A stretch of 64,000 nucleotides of DNA from Plasmodium brasilianum (Eukaryota; Apicomplexa; Aconoidasida; Haemosporida; Plasmodiidae), in contig NC_090126.1 of assembly GCF_023973825.1 (NCBI RefSeq), positions 1,597,001 through 1,661,000 of the forward strand. Reading direction: 5' to 3'. Positions 11,846 through 23,817 of this stretch are shown piece by piece; positions within the stretch are counted from its first letter, which is position 1, and each line of letters begins with the position of its first letter. Under the pieces are notes generated by a model, which had not been told where the DNA came from, did not search any database, and was given only the letters and a program-made list of their open reading frames with translations. The position numbers and the translations under genes were made by a program.

Positions 11846-14800
11846 TTATATATCACCGAAGAGAAATATGCCTATTTCCAGCCAACTTTCGGTTGAATAA
11901 ATAATTTTTTTATTTTCATCATAGATATCATTTAACTGCTCACTCCGTTCTGTTGTTATTGAAATAAATTTCCCCGGAGCAACTTTTTTCTGGTGCATAC
12001 CTTCAATGTACTCTATAGTGTCTGACTTTACCGATTCATAGTTATTTATATTTCCATTTATGTTTCTATTTCTATTTCTTCGTTTGAGTTGTTCAACTTT
12101 TGCTGCGGCAAAAACAAGTGGTTTTATCATAATGCTATGTTTCTCACAAAATTTGATGAGTAGGTCGTTATGCCCTATTAAGATGGGTATATCTGCACTT
12201 AACATAGCATCCAAGTCGATTAAGCTATCCCCAATAAATGCGGACAGATTATGATTTATATTTGTTAGTAACGAACATACTTTTGTTTTTATTCGTGTCT
12301 TGTCGAACAGCGAACATAATGTTACTTTTTCTTCTATACTATCAGCTTCATTATATTTTTCATGTTTTATTTTAAGTTTATTGTACTCAAAATTTCCAGT
12401 GTAGATCCTCTTCTCTTTATCATAGGTATGTGTCTTTGAATAGTATACATTGAAATATTTCTTAAAAATTTGGTAATAATCATTTTCATCATGTGTATCT
12501 TCTACTTGTTCGCTCGTGCACTGGTCGACTGGAAGTGGTAATTCTGTAGAGTTCTCACCTAATCCCGTGGTAGCTGTAGTGGTAGCTGTAGTGGTAGCTG
12601 TAGTGGCAGCTGTAGTGGTAGTAGTACTACTACTATTATGTAGTACTCCGCTCTGAATTGGAACCCCCTTAACTTTAAGCAAATTGTTTCGTATGGTATA
12701 AAGACATATTTGTTTTTTTAGATTAAGCGTAATAATATCGAAATAAAAAGTTTTTCTATTTTTTTGTTTATGATTCATTAAATGTAGGAAGACTTCTAAA
12801 AAATAATCATCCACTTGAAAATTATCATACGATTCATTTATTAAATTGTTTAGTACATCTACATTTATGTCTTTTAGAATATCGTAATATGCTATTAACA
12901 TAGAATAACTTACGTGCAAATTATCCACTAACTTTAGGTAATAATAATACGAATCAGAATACGGTTCTGATATATTCTTTTCATCTTCTAGTTTTTCCAA
13001 AATTGTATTCTCTTCTATAATAAACCATTCATTTATTTTATGTAGGTATTCAATTCGCTCTTCCACTGAATGTATCTTTTTCTCTTTCATCTTGTCTATA
13101 CTAAAGCTTTTAAAAAAGTGGATATCATCTTGGGTTAATTTTGCGCCTTTTCCATTGCCAATGCCAATACCATTTTCATTTCCGCTTCCATCCTTGTTAA
13201 CGTTACCCTTACTGTAACTACTTTTATAGTATTTCCTCTCCAACATTTTAAAAAAAAAAGAATACGAATCCTTCTTTATTATCGTTTTGTCAAAGTCAAT
13301 CGCTATGTAGTAAAATTCGTCTATACAGTGTAAGCGATTCTCTTCCCCTTCATACATATCGTTAAAATTTTTTAAAAAGTATTCCTTTTCCTCTTTCCAC
13401 CCCTTTTTCTTCTCATCATTATCTGTAGTGCTAAATCTTTCATTCTGTTTAACACCCTCCATATTGATATGATCATTTCGTTTGGATTCCTTCTCCCCCG
13501 TTTCACTAATCTCTTCCGATGTGATCCCCTCTAACATTTTCCCTTTTTCATTCCCATTTTTTGCAAAAAGAGCATCGTCTATGTTAAACGTCGTTTGTTC
13601 GAAAAAGAGATGATCGAATTGGCTGTTAACTAAGCACTCTTGATGGATATGCAGCCTCGGACTACCTTCCCCACTATTACTTAAACTTATGGAAGTTTCA
13701 TTACTATTACTTCCTTGTGCGTAGTTGGTACTATATACACTATTACCATCCTCTTTTATAAGCTCGACGTATTTTTGAAAAGCTTCTTTCTTTTCTGGTG
13801 TGAGATCAAGATATAGGGGAGAATTCTCTGTCACAGTACATATCTTTTTACAAATATTGCGTCTAATTGCTGTGTACTTTCCATTATGATGTAAAATATC
13901 ATCCTTCTGAGTACTTGTAAACACTTGAGTAAAAAACAATTTTTGTAAATTTGTAGCATATTTAATTATATTTAAATCTTTCATAATATCATTAAAGTGG
14001 TAATTATTTTTATGTACTCTCTCTTTGGATAAGAAATATAATAAGAACTCATTTAATTCCATAAAGTTTACATTTGCGTATTCATTTATGTATTTATAAT
14101 ATAAAATAAATTTATCTTCATATCTTTTATCCCCATGTGGAAATACTACTCTTTCGTTTGAACTTAATTTCATTTCATAGTTAATTTTCTTTTGATCATG
14201 TGCTTCTATATATTTTTGTGCTTTCACTTTGTTAAAAGACATAAAACACGTGTAATACACATTTGAAAAAATATAAATAAACGAATAGACGCCATATAAC
14301 AGATTTAAATAATTATAATTTTTATTTTTACTTAAAAAGTGTACTATAAAATATACATATTTTATTACGCTGTTATGTGGTACGCTCTTTTCTTCATCAT
14401 ATGGCTGCACATTTTTACTCGTATCCTTCTTCCTCAATACATTCAACTGTTCATATATATTTGATAATAGCTCACTACACATTCTGATTGGATGTTGCTC
14501 ATTAATATTTTCATTCTTAAGTAATACAGATGAAAACAACTGTATATAACTATACAGCAAGTACAACTCAGAATCTAGGCACTTATAAAAATGATTCGTA
14601 TCTAAATAATTGTAAGTAATAGCACGCGTAAACTCACTATGCAAACATTTGTAAAAGCTCTTTTCACAATATTTTCTTATCAAGTACATGTGAAAAAATT
14701 TAATTAAGTTTACGTTCTTTTCAGTTCTCACGCCGAGTGGACTAAAAGGCAAGCAGCTACCATTGTCAGTGCTACCACTATTAATGCAGCTAATCATGCC

Positions 14801-15148
14801 GCTAATAATTCTGCTACCACGACTAGTGCTACCATCATCGCTGTAATTCATAATAGCATTGTAATGACTGCTCTTATGGTAGCTATTAATAACATTACTG
14901 TAATAGCTATGTTCATACAAAGTTTTCCTCTTTAGATTCTTATAAACCTTTTCCACATATACAATACAGTTCTTAAAATTTTCAAAACTTAAGCAATTAT
15001 CTTCTTCAATTACACTGCTTTTGTTTCCTTTCTTAGTCCTACTCACATGGATGTGTTTTTTCAAATCTATTAGAATTTTTACATCCTTGTCAAATTCTTT
15101 TTCTCTTCTTGTTCTTAGTTTTTCTAGCAGTAATTTTATATCTTTCAT
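11846..15148 (-). CDS. TENA/THI-4-like and HAD phosphatase fusion (TH2-like, putative thiamine-phosphate phosphatase)
   Basis: This is a single-exon protein of 1100 residues. The C-terminal half is a HAD-superfamily phosphatase. Motif I is AIDFDKTIIKKDS (about residue 616), with the DxDxT nucleophile and acid/base aspartates. Motif IV is FIGDSLIDLDAMLSADIPIL (about residue 973). The N-terminal half has a helical block, EFTRAITYNYLDTNHFYKC followed by a Tyr/Leu-rich helix, that resembles the start of a TENA/THI-4 domain. Plant TH2, which dephosphorylates thiamine monophosphate, has the same TENA-HAD order and a very similar motif IV, so a thiamine salvage role is my inference. The protein is roughly twice the length of TH2 because of low-complexity insertions, including a Thr/Ala run at 12560-12630 on the minus strand. 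The HAD call is strong and the TENA call moderate. It converges on RPS25 and diverges from the DIX gene. Confidence 0.72.
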   Translation of the reverse strand: MKDIKLLLEKLRTRREKEFDKDVKILIDLKKHIHVSRTKKGNKSSVIEEDNCLSFENFKNCIVYVEKVYKNLKRKTLYEHSYYSNVINSYHKSSHYNAIMNYSDDGSTSRGSRIISGMISCINSGSTDNGSCLPFSPLGVRTEKNVNLIKFFHMYLIRKYCEKSFYKCLHSEFTRAITYNYLDTNHFYKCLDSELYLLYSYIQLFSSVLLKNENINEQHPIRMCSELLSNIYEQLNVLRKKDTSKNVQPYDEEKSVPHNSVIKYVYFIVHFLSKNKNYNYLNLLYGVYSFIYIFSNVYYTCFMSFNKVKAQKYIEAHDQKKINYEMKLSSNERVVFPHGDKRYEDKFILYYKYINEYANVNFMELNEFLLYFLSKERVHKNNYHFNDIMKDLNIIKYATNLQKLFFTQVFTSTQKDDILHHNGKYTAIRRNICKKICTVTENSPLYLDLTPEKKEAFQKYVELIKEDGNSVYSTNYAQGSNSNETSISLSNSGEGSPRLHIHQECLVNSQFDHLFFEQTTFNIDDALFAKNGNEKGKMLEGITSEEISETGEKESKRNDHINMEGVKQNERFSTTDNDEKKKGWKEEKEYFLKNFNDMYEGEENRLHCIDEFYYIAIDFDKTIIKKDSYSFFFKMLERKYYKSSYSKGNVNKDGSGNENGIGIGNGKGAKLTQDDIHFFKSFSIDKMKEKKIHSVEERIEYLHKINEWFIIEENTILEKLEDEKNISEPYSDSYYYYLKLVDNLHVSYSMLIAYYDILKDINVDVLNNLINESYDNFQVDDYFLEVFLHLMNHKQKNRKTFYFDIITLNLKKQICLYTIRNNLLKVKGVPIQSGVLHNSSSTTTTTAATTATTTATTTATTGLGENSTELPLPVDQCTSEQVEDTHDENDYYQIFKKYFNVYYSKTHTYDKEKRIYTGNFEYNKLKIKHEKYNEADSIEEKVTLCSLFDKTRIKTKVCSLLTNINHNLSAFIGDSLIDLDAMLSADIPILIGHNDLLIKFCEKHSIMIKPLVFAAAKVEQLKRRNRNRNINGNINNYESVKSDTIEYIEGMHQKKVAPGKFISITTERSEQLNDIYDENKKIIYSTESWLEIGIFLFGDI

Positions 15149-16539
15149 TTTGCCTTCTTAACTATTCGCTCACTATATAAGCATCCAACATGAGCTGCTT
15201 CTACGCCCTCACCCCTTTACCGCTTGATTGTTCTATGGTTCTTTTATGTATTCGGCTTACCCTGCTTACTCTGTTCACTCTGTTTATTCTACTTAATCTT
15301 CTTCCTCTATTCATTTACTTCTTATCTTTACTTTCTTTTTTTTTTTTTTTTTGTTTGTTCTCATACGTACTAAATGTTCGCAGATTGTTCATGCATTCAT
15401 TCTAAAAATATTTCTCACCTCAGTTCTTTTGTAAATTTATACGTTTAGTATCCCTGCTTTTTAATTTGACTAAGAGAAGATATATCTGAGCAAAAGAGAC
15501 TTGCGAGTAGGTACATACACATATAAAAATGTACACTTATATACATGTAAGCATATATACATATACATATGTATACATATACCAATACATCATGTACATA
15601 TTTATACATACCGACTTATACACGTGTACATATACATGTGCTTCTGTATGTGCATACGTGCGAGTATGTTGTGGCGTACTTCTACTCACCACGAACAGGG
15701 AAAAAAAGACTTCGTTAATTATAAAAAAAAAGAGAAAATTTTCGTGCATGCGAAAAAGTATAAATAATGTATGCACGAGAAGACATCCCCTTTTCCCCTT
15801 CTATTCATCTCTTTTAAAATTTCATGGTATGGTTTTTAAATGAACAGAAGTGGACGGATGCGCGTATGTGCGAGGGCACATAAAACACGTGCATTAGATA
15901 TATAGCATATACAGTACAACTGCTTAAGTGTATGGTTGTTATCAAAAAAAAAAAAAAGAAAAAGAAAAAAGGGCATTTATCCATACACATGTACATTTGC
16001 ATGTGCGTTTATACATACATACATACATACATACATATAAATATATATATGTATATGTATATGTACATGTGTACAAAAGTACACTTGTTTACTTGCTTTA
16101 AAGAAGAAGCTTCTTATATATTTAGAATAACCATCTTGACTAATTTTGTTTTAAAAAAAAAAATTAAATAAATAAATAAAAAACTGCTGTATACTCTGAA
16201 CACGTTTCAGCATTTATTACACATGCTATTTGCTTAAGTGAAGCTCGAAAATGCATATATCACAATGCATATATTTAATATATGTTTATAAATATGTACA
16301 ACAAAAAGTATTTTCACGCATACATAATAATATGTATGCACAACTCGTACTCGTTCGCTATATATTTTTTTTTTTTTTTTTTCCTTTTTGTAAGTAATTA
16401 ATTTTCCTCTTTAACTTAGTGGCATTCATATATGTAATATTTAATCGTGCTCAGTATACTCAACATAATAATAATAATAAAAGCTGGTTTGAGATATGCT
16501 TCCACTGTATTCCTTTTTTTTTTTTTTTCTTTTTATACT

Positions 16540-16815
16540 TTTTCTTGTTTTTCTTATTTTTCTTATTTTTCTTATTTTTCTTATTTTTTTTATTTTTCTT
16601 GTTTTTCTTATTTTTTTTATTTTTCTTATTTTTCTTGTTTTTCTTATTTTTCTTATTTTTTTTATTTTTCTTGTTTTTCTTGTTTTTCTTGTTTTTTTTG
16701 TTTTTCTTGTTTTTCTTGTTTTCTTGTTTTTCTTGTTTTTCTTGTTTTTCTTGTTTTCTTGTTTTTCTTGTTTTTCTTGTTTTTCTTATTTTTTTTATTT
16801 TTCTTGTTTTTCTTT
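16540..16815. repeat. 9-bp repeat (TTTTTCTTA / TTTTTCTTG)
   Basis: About 30 copies of a 9-bp T-rich unit. The 5' part uses TTTTTCTTA and the 3' part TTTTTCTTG, with occasional C-to-T changes. All reading frames are open, producing spurious Phe/Leu-rich ORFs. Confidence 0.85.
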
Positions 16816-17029
16816 TTTGATAATGGACAAAAATTTTGTGGAATTAAAAAAATCAAGGTGTATGGTAAAATAATTTTAAAAAATAAGAAATCATTATGTT
16901 GTCAAAGAAACTTAAGTGCGCAACATGTAATTTGTGTAAAGGGGTATTACATAAAACAAAAATGAATAAAATGTGAGTCCAAAAAAAATGTCTTCACAAA
17001 GTATTAGTGAACAAAGCACAGTCAAACAA

Positions 17030-17222
17030 AGCAAAATTGAACAAACAAAATTCAATAAACAAAATTAAATAAACAAAATTAAATAAACAAAATTGAACAA
17101 ACAAAATTAAATAAACAAAATTGAACAAACAAAATTAAATAAACAAAATTAAATTAACAAAATTAAAAAAACAAAATTAAATAAACAAAATTAAATAAAC
17201 AAAATTAAAAAAACAAAATTAC
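17030..17222. repeat. 14-bp repeat (AACAAAATTAAATA)
   Basis: About 13 copies of an AACAAAATT(A/G)AA(A/C)(T/A)A unit lie in the divergent region. They show several substitutions and look older than the 30-bp arrays. Confidence 0.75.
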
Positions 17223-18008
17223 ACAAAAAGGCTACTTTTAAAAAGGTAGTTAATTGTTAGCTTCCCCTATGCTACATATCATGTGTTAACCTGTAAGAAA
17301 AGAAAAACAAAATAAGAAAATAAAAATAAAAAGGCAATAAAATGAGACATTTTTTTGGTATGTGTAAAAAGAAATTTCTTTTTTTTTTTTTTAATCCTGT
17401 TTGTTTCTTTATTTCACGTTAAATTATTTATATTACTTTATATTATATTAATTTTTGAAGTCTTTCATTTTTTCATTTTTTCGTTTTTTCATTTTTTTAT
17501 CTTTTTATCTTTTCGTTTTTTCATTTTTTTATCTTTTTATCTTTTCGTTTTTTTATATTTTTTATCATTTCCAGTAATTTTAAAATGAACCTTTTCTTTG
17601 TATTTGTACTTCAACATTAATCGTTTTCCTAATTTTACTTCAAATAAATAAACATACATATATATATATATATATATATGCTTATGCATAATTGTCATTT
17701 TCTGTATTTATTATTATTTTTTTTTTTTTTTTCTTGTACATGGTTTAATAATGCATAGACAAATATGCGAAGAACAAAATGTACATGTATGTTCTCACAT
17801 ATACAAAACGAATATTGAATTATATACAGATATGTCCCTGTACATATTATTTTATGTGAGTATATGTTAGCATATGGAAGTGTCTGTGAGCTATATATAT
17901 GTATATGTATCTGTTTTTTCTACAGTGTATGCTTTATTGTTAGAAGAAAAGCTTTATTATCCTTGTGAAAGGAACAGCAATACATAGGCAATAATTTATT
18001 TTTTTGTT

Positions 18009-18045
<37 letters not shown>

Positions 18046-18194
18046 ATTTGTATTTACTTGTAAAAATTTTCTAAGCAACAAAAGAATTTTTCCCCATGAG
18101 CATTCACGAAATTTGGAAATTAACAATTTTACATAAAAGTTAAAATGTCAACAAAGTAAAATAAATAAATTAATAAATATACGAATGAATAGAT

Positions 18195-18300
18195 ATATAA
18201 ATGAACAGATTAATGAACAGATTAATGAACAGATTAATGAACAAATTAATGAACAGATTAATGAACAAATTAATGAACAGATTAATGAACAGATTAATAA
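18195..18300. repeat. 12-bp repeat (AGATTAATGAAC)
   Basis: Eight or nine copies of an A(G/A)ATTAATGAAC unit end about 80 bp before the DIX gene start codon, placing the array in its 5' leader or core promoter. Confidence 0.8.
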
Positions 18301-18380
18301 GCACATACATAAATAAAACAACGCCTATGCGTACAAACGTAATCTGTTTGTAAATCTTCCAGAACTTAAGGCAAAAAAAA

Positions 18381-19944
18381 ATGTCAAAAACGACCGTTGT
18401 ATTTTATCATATTATTAATGATAAAGAAGATAAAAATGCTCAAAATGTTTTTTATATATCTAAGCCAATAAGTTTAATAACTTTAAATGACATTAAAAAT
18501 GAATTTCCTCTCATAGGAACGTATCACTTCAGGTTCTTTTCATTTTTCAATGTGTGTGCAAATTTACGCATACATATGTGTATTGTACATATGTGTATTG
18601 TATATATGTGTATTGTATATATGTGTATTGTATATATGTGTATTGTATATATGTATATAATTACATATGTATATGAATTTTTTTTTTTTTTTTTTTTTTT
18701 GTTAATATGCATGTTACATTTGTAACTAGATCATGAAGAACAAGATGAAAATTTTATTTAACTTTAATATGTATTTGCCTACATGTATTTATTTATGCGG
18801 AATTATAAGCACTTTTTCTTTTTTTTACTTCACACAATTACATATCATGCATATTATGTTAATTTATACATAGATTTAAAATAATACATAACAATATTCC
18901 CGCGTGGGTTGATATTAATGATGAGTCCTCCCCTGTTCCTTGCTTCAATTCCTGCATATACGCAAAAGTATATATAAAAAAAAAAAGAAAAAAAAAAAAA
19001 TTTAACAATGAACAGTTAATAATTAAAAATTTATATATAACAGTCAACAATTAATAATTAAGAATTAATGTTCTAAACACATATAGTGAATTCGTACACG
19101 CCCTTTTGCCAAAATGTTTTAAAAAAAGAAAAATTAATAATAAAAAGAAATATATCACATAGGTGCAACTGTATATGAGAACAGTAATTACTCATGAAAT
19201 TAACAAAAATTAACGAGAATACGTTGACGTTTTTTTATTAATGCATATATTCTTCATCTGTGTCTACAATGTTATATGTACTACCAGCCTTTACACATTT
19301 TCAAAAATATTTCTTAAAAATCATTATTTCTTATAGGTTTTGAGACTAAGTTGGGTGGATTACAAATGGAACAAGCAAAATTTAAACGAGAAAATTTTAA
19401 ACGAGAAAATTTTAAACGAGAAAATTTTAAATGATAAAATTATAAATGAACAAGGTGTAACAACAAAGTCGTATAATAAAACCAATAAAACAGTTTCTGA
19501 AGCAAAGGAAAAAAATATAGATGATAATGGTACTAATCATAAATCAAAAAGTAACATTGACATGTTATTATTTGAAACAACTCCCAATAAATCCAGTAAT
19601 ACAAATATAGGCGAGAAAAAAGGTATTTACACAAATATGCAAAAAAAAAAAAAAAATGCACACATAAGCGTTGTAAGGATATACCTATATATATGTGCAT
19701 ATATGTATTTATATATGTATATATATATGCTTATACGCGTTTATATATATGTTTTTATATATGTGTATATATATGTATGCATGTTTGTATTTATAAAATG
19801 AAATGTTAAGAAAATGTGCATAACTTTTACTATATTTGTATATTTATGTTTTGGCGTTAACGTCAAATGAATTTTATTTTATTTTTTTTTTTATTTTCAG
19901 ATAACACAAAAGATCAAAATTACTTTGATTTAATGTTTAATTAG
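18381..19944 (+). CDS. DIX-domain (Dishevelled/Axin/SOSEKI-like) protein, four exons
   Basis: The exons are 18381-18532, 18874-18967, 19337-19622 and 19901-19944. They keep phase throughout and encode 191 residues. The first 90 residues resemble a DIX domain, the ubiquitin-like fold that polymerises head to tail: TVVFYHIIND aligns with the KVIYHID strand, ISLITLNDIKNEF with the ITLADFK helix, GTYHFRFK with KYFFKS, and PVPCFN with the signature LPCFNGRV. The domain is split across three exons, so it is easily missed in unspliced translation. The rest is a short NEKIL repeat, an Asn/Lys/Ser-rich linker, and a conserved-looking C-terminus ending NYFDLMFN. There is no signal peptide or membrane segment, so I expect a cytosolic scaffold. 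Function in the parasite is unknown to me. Confidence 0.78.
18572..18655. repeat. 15-bp repeat (ATATGTGTATTGTAT) in DIX-gene intron 1
   Basis: Five or six copies of a 15-bp TG/AT-rich unit lie inside the first intron of the DIX gene, followed by a poly-T run. Confidence 0.75.
19377..19450. repeat. 15-bp coding repeat (NEKIL) in the DIX-gene
   Basis: Four to five copies of AACGAGAAAATTTTA encode Asn-Glu-Lys-Ile-Leu just after the DIX domain in exon 3. The later copies have drifted to NDKII and NEQ. Confidence 0.85.
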
Positions 19945-21285
19945 ATAATATTAACCTTTTTTTTTTTTTTTTCTTCCCTTGGTTTTACCTTTCCTTTTTC
20001 CCTTTTTACTTTTTCGTATCCCTTTAATTTCTTTTTTTTTTTTATTCTTTTTACACTTGAAAATTTTAAAAAAATATTAATGCCATTGTGTAATTATTAT
20101 TAATAATGTAAAACGTATCAGAATAATATAAATACATTTTTTTTTCATATTTGAATATATATGCGTATAAATGTGTATTCATATAAATATATATAAATAT
20201 GAGTACATATAAATGTATGTGCATATATGTATATAAATGTATGTGCATATAAGTATATAAATGTATGTGCACATTTCATGTTCTTGAATTATAAGCATCT
20301 TTTTGTTGCAATATAAAAAATATTTTTGTATTGAAATAAAATAAAATAAGATAAAACAGGATAAAATAGAATAAAATAAAACTTTAACAATTGAAGGTTT
20401 CATGCCTTAAGAAAAGCAGAAATGCGAGCATGATAGGTACAAAAAGGATTAAAAGAATAGTGCGCGAAATAAAAATAAGAACTATATGCCTAATTAAAAG
20501 CTCCACGTAGTAACAAATTAATTTTATTTTTTCTGTATTTTTTCCGCTTTTTTTTTCACATCATAGTATTATATTTTGGACACGCAGTAATCTATTTTGA
20601 AATATTGTCGTTTTCCTACTTTTTATGTGCGTTATGAATTTATGTATTTTGTACACATATTTATAATATACGTATATATTGTATATATATATTATATATA
20701 TATATATGCACAAATATATGTACACATACATACATGCATACATACGTATATGTATCAAAGCGTTTTTAGTGTAATTTTTTTCGAGTTAATTTTATAATTT
20801 TGAGATATTTCATACTTTGAAGTGCTATTGTTTGTGTTTTTTACCTATGTTTTAGTTGGTAAATCATATGTATGTAATTGTACAAGTATCATTTTGTTTT
20901 ATTTTTTCTATAGCTTGAATTTATTTTCGCACGAAAGTTTTGCCTTTATTTTGCGTTTGTTTAGCATTAGTTTCGCATTCATTTTGCATTTACCTTGCCT
21001 TTTTTTTTTGTATTTTTTATGTATTTATTTTGCATTTATTTTATCTTTTTTTTTTTTGTATTTACGCAGCTTTTTTTTTCGTATTTACGCTGCCTTTTTT
21101 TTGTGTATATTTCTCCATTAATTACACATATTTTTTCTTTATTTTGTGTCCATTTTCCCCTTATTTTGCGTTCATTTCCCCCGTATTTTCTCCTTTTATT
21201 TTGCGTTTATTTTACACTATTCTACCGCCTAGCATCGACTATTATTTGTTCGTGTGCACGTAATATTTTCGTTCTTTGCGTAAAT
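19945..21285. other. Intergenic region between the DIX gene and GMPP
   Basis: This is a tandem-gene spacer with poly-T, a TATAAATGTATGTGCA repeat (20205-20275), a GATAAAA/AATAAAA run (20335-20375) and a TA-rich block. From about 20940 to 21230 it is T-rich with TTTTGCG/TTTACGC words. No exon is supported. Confidence 0.55.
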
Positions 21286-21710
21286 ATGAACGCGTTAATA
21301 TTAGTTGGGGGGTATGGCACACGTTTGAGACCATTAACCTTAACAACACCAAAACCGTTAATTAGCTTTTGCAATAAGCCAATTTTAGAACACCAAATAT
21401 TCAATTTAGCAAAATGTGGAATAAGAGAAATAATTTTAGCTATTGCTTATAAACCTACTAATATAACAGATTTTGTCAACGAATTAGAAAAAAAATATGA
21501 TGTAAAAATTATTTATTCAATTGAAGATGAACCATTGGGAACGGGAGGACCAATAAAGCTAGCTGAAAAATTTTTAAACAAATATGATGATTTTTTTGTT
21601 TTTAATTCAGACATTATTTGTACCTTTCCATTATTAGAGATGATGAACTTTCACAAGGAAAATAATTCTCCTTTAACAATTTTAGTAAAATAAACAAAAT
21701 AACACTAAGG

Positions 21711-21763
<53 letters not shown>

Positions 21764-23069
21764 TTATAAAAAGAGAGATTGACGAATGTGTTACTATTTT
21801 CCTTGCACACACATGTCTGTGTATTGCACATTGAAATACCTGAACATACGCGCTTGCACCTTGCTTGTGCATGTAAAATTCTAACATTTTGACATTTTAA
21901 TATATTAACATTTTAACACTTTAATATATTAACATTTTAACACTTTAATATATTAACATTTTAACACTTTAATATATTAACATTTTAACACTTTAATATA
22001 TTAACATTTTAACACTTTAATATATTAACATTTTAACACTTTAATATATTAACATTTTAACACTTTAATATTTTAATATTCTAACATTTTAATTTTATTT
22101 TTTTATCTTGCTGCTACTATTTTGCTGTTACTACTTTGCTGCTACAACGTTGCTGCTACAACTTTGCTGCTATTATTTTGCTGTTACTATTTTTCTGTTT
22201 TATTTTTTTTTTTTTTTTCCCTTCTTGGCAAGGTAAAAGAAGTTGAAGACCCCAGGGCATTTGGTGTTGTAATTACCGAGGATAAGAGAATTACAAAATT
22301 TGAAGAGAAGCCATTAGTGCCTAAGTCAAGTCTAATAAATGCAGGAATATACATATTAAACAAAAATATTTTAAATTATATTCCTATGAGAAATAGTTCT
22401 TTGGAAAAAGAAATATTTCCCAAACTAGCAAATGAGAATATGTTATATTTTTACAAATTAAATAAATTCTGGGCAGATATTGGAAAACCGTTAGATTTTT
22501 TAAAAGGTCAGGCGTTGTATTTAGAAGATTTAGAAGAAAAAACGAAAGAGCGAAAAATTTTATGCGATTATTTGTTAATATGTTATAGTATAAATGAAAA
22601 AGAAAATAATGATATACAAAATCATAGCAATAAAAAAAATTTATTTATAACTTTTGAAAATATAGAAGAATTAAATAAATTTTCTAAAAATAAAGATCAT
22701 TTTTTTAACGATATACTACATTTTACAAAGGTTGAAGGAAATGTTCTAATATCCTCAAAAACTGTAATAAAAAAAAATTGCGTACTAGGTGATAATGTCG
22801 TATTAGGTGATAATGTAGTTATAGGAGAAGGATGTCGAATAAAAAATGCATGTGTAATGAGTAATTCTATTATTAACTCATATTCATATATTGAAAATAC
22901 TATTATTGGTTCAAAATCAAGTATAGGAAATTGGTCGCGTATTGAAGGCTTATGCGTACTAGGGGAAAATGTTGTTTTAAAACCCGAAATTTTTCTTAAT
23001 AATGCTTTTATTCTCCCATACAAAGAAGTTAATAACTCCATTTATGAGAAAGGTGCGATTATCATGTGA
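21286..23069 (+). CDS. GMPP: Mannose-1-phosphate guanylyltransferase (GDP-mannose pyrophosphorylase), two exons
   Basis: It makes GDP-mannose from mannose-1-phosphate and GTP in the cytosol. GDP-mannose feeds dolichol-phosphate-mannose and GPI-anchor synthesis. Exons 21286-21684 and 22233-23069 encode 411 residues. The nucleotidyltransferase signature opens the protein: LILVGGYGTRLRPLTLTTPK with the following PL. It continues with EPLGTGGPIKLAEKFL, FFVFNSDIICTF (the metal-binding Asp region), KEVEDPRAFGVV, FEEKP, LINAGIYIL, EKEIFP and FWADIGKPLDFL. The C-terminus is a left-handed beta-helix of hexapeptide turns (CVLGDNVVLGDNVVIGEG), as in eukaryotic GMPPB. There is an Asn/Lys-rich insertion of about 50 residues before the helix. 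A 24-bp array fills the intron. Confidence 0.95.
21890..22090. repeat. 24-bp minisatellite in the GMPP intron
   Basis: About eight near-identical 24-bp units containing ttaacattttaacactttaa occupy the single intron of GMPP. A CTGCTACTACTTTGCTGTTA-like degenerate run follows (22108-22195). Confidence 0.88.
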
Positions 23070-23109
23070 TGAGGAAGTGGTAAATTAAGAACGCGAAATT
23101 GGACAGCAT

Positions 23110-23176
<67 letters not shown>

Positions 23177-23817
23177 TATTTACGTAAGCATAAGTAAATA
23201 TAAAAAAATGAATGATAAATTCATAAATAAATTAATTAAAAAAGAATAAGTGATAAATTAATAAATATATCCATATATCTATATATTTATAGTCTTCAAT
23301 GTGAAGTTGAAAAGTTTTTAAAATTATATTATTACTATTCTTTCTTTGCCTTTTTTGTGTATGCTTTATAATACTAAGACTTTGTTTAATTAGTTTTTCT
23401 TTTTTCTATTTTTTCTCCCCCGTTGAATCCCCCCTATTAATTGTGTGTATACATGTATATTCTTATGTATGCCTGCACGTATGCATGTGTGCATATAAAT
23501 GTGTAATTCTCTACATAAAAGGATAATGTTTAATAGCTTCCATTTGTGTGCATAACGTTTTTTTATAACTCCTCTAATGAAAACAAAAGCATTTTTAAGT
23601 ATTAAAAAAAAAAAAAAAAAAAAAAAAGAGCTCAATGCGAATATGCTTATTTGTATTACTAAAATAATATACACATATACATATATATATACATATATGC
23701 ATATATGTTTATGCATGGATGGATATATATATGCGCATGCATTTTATCTTTCGTACATTTCTTCGTCCGTTTATGCGAATTTATCTGTACAAACAGTACT
23801 TGGCGATTAATGTAAAA
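23070..23817. other. Intergenic region between GMPP and the p28 gene
   Basis: It contains an A46 homopolymer at 23115-23160 that runs into (TA)n, further AT-rich sequence, and a CATATATG-rich stretch at about 23670-23740. No exon is supported. Confidence 0.6.
23115..23160. repeat. A46 homopolymer running into (TA)n
   Basis: Forty-six consecutive A followed by about 10 TA dinucleotides lie just downstream of the GMPP stop codon. The exact length is uncertain for assembly reasons. Confidence 0.85.

Larger units (their letters stand above)
15149..18380. other. Divergent intergenic region, 3.2 kb
   Basis: This lies between the 5' ends of the TENA-HAD gene (-) and the DIX-domain gene (+), so it should hold both promoters. 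It is dominated by ATAC/TATG microsatellites, a TTTTTCTTA/TTTTTCTTG array, an AAACAAAATTAAATA array and an AGATTAATGAAC array. I found no supported coding exon or structural RNA. Confidence 0.6.

Noticed and set aside
16419..16965. Phe/Leu-rich ORFs suggesting a membrane protein
   Set aside because: They arise from the 9-bp TTTTTCTTA/G array. All frames are open and no exon structure is found.
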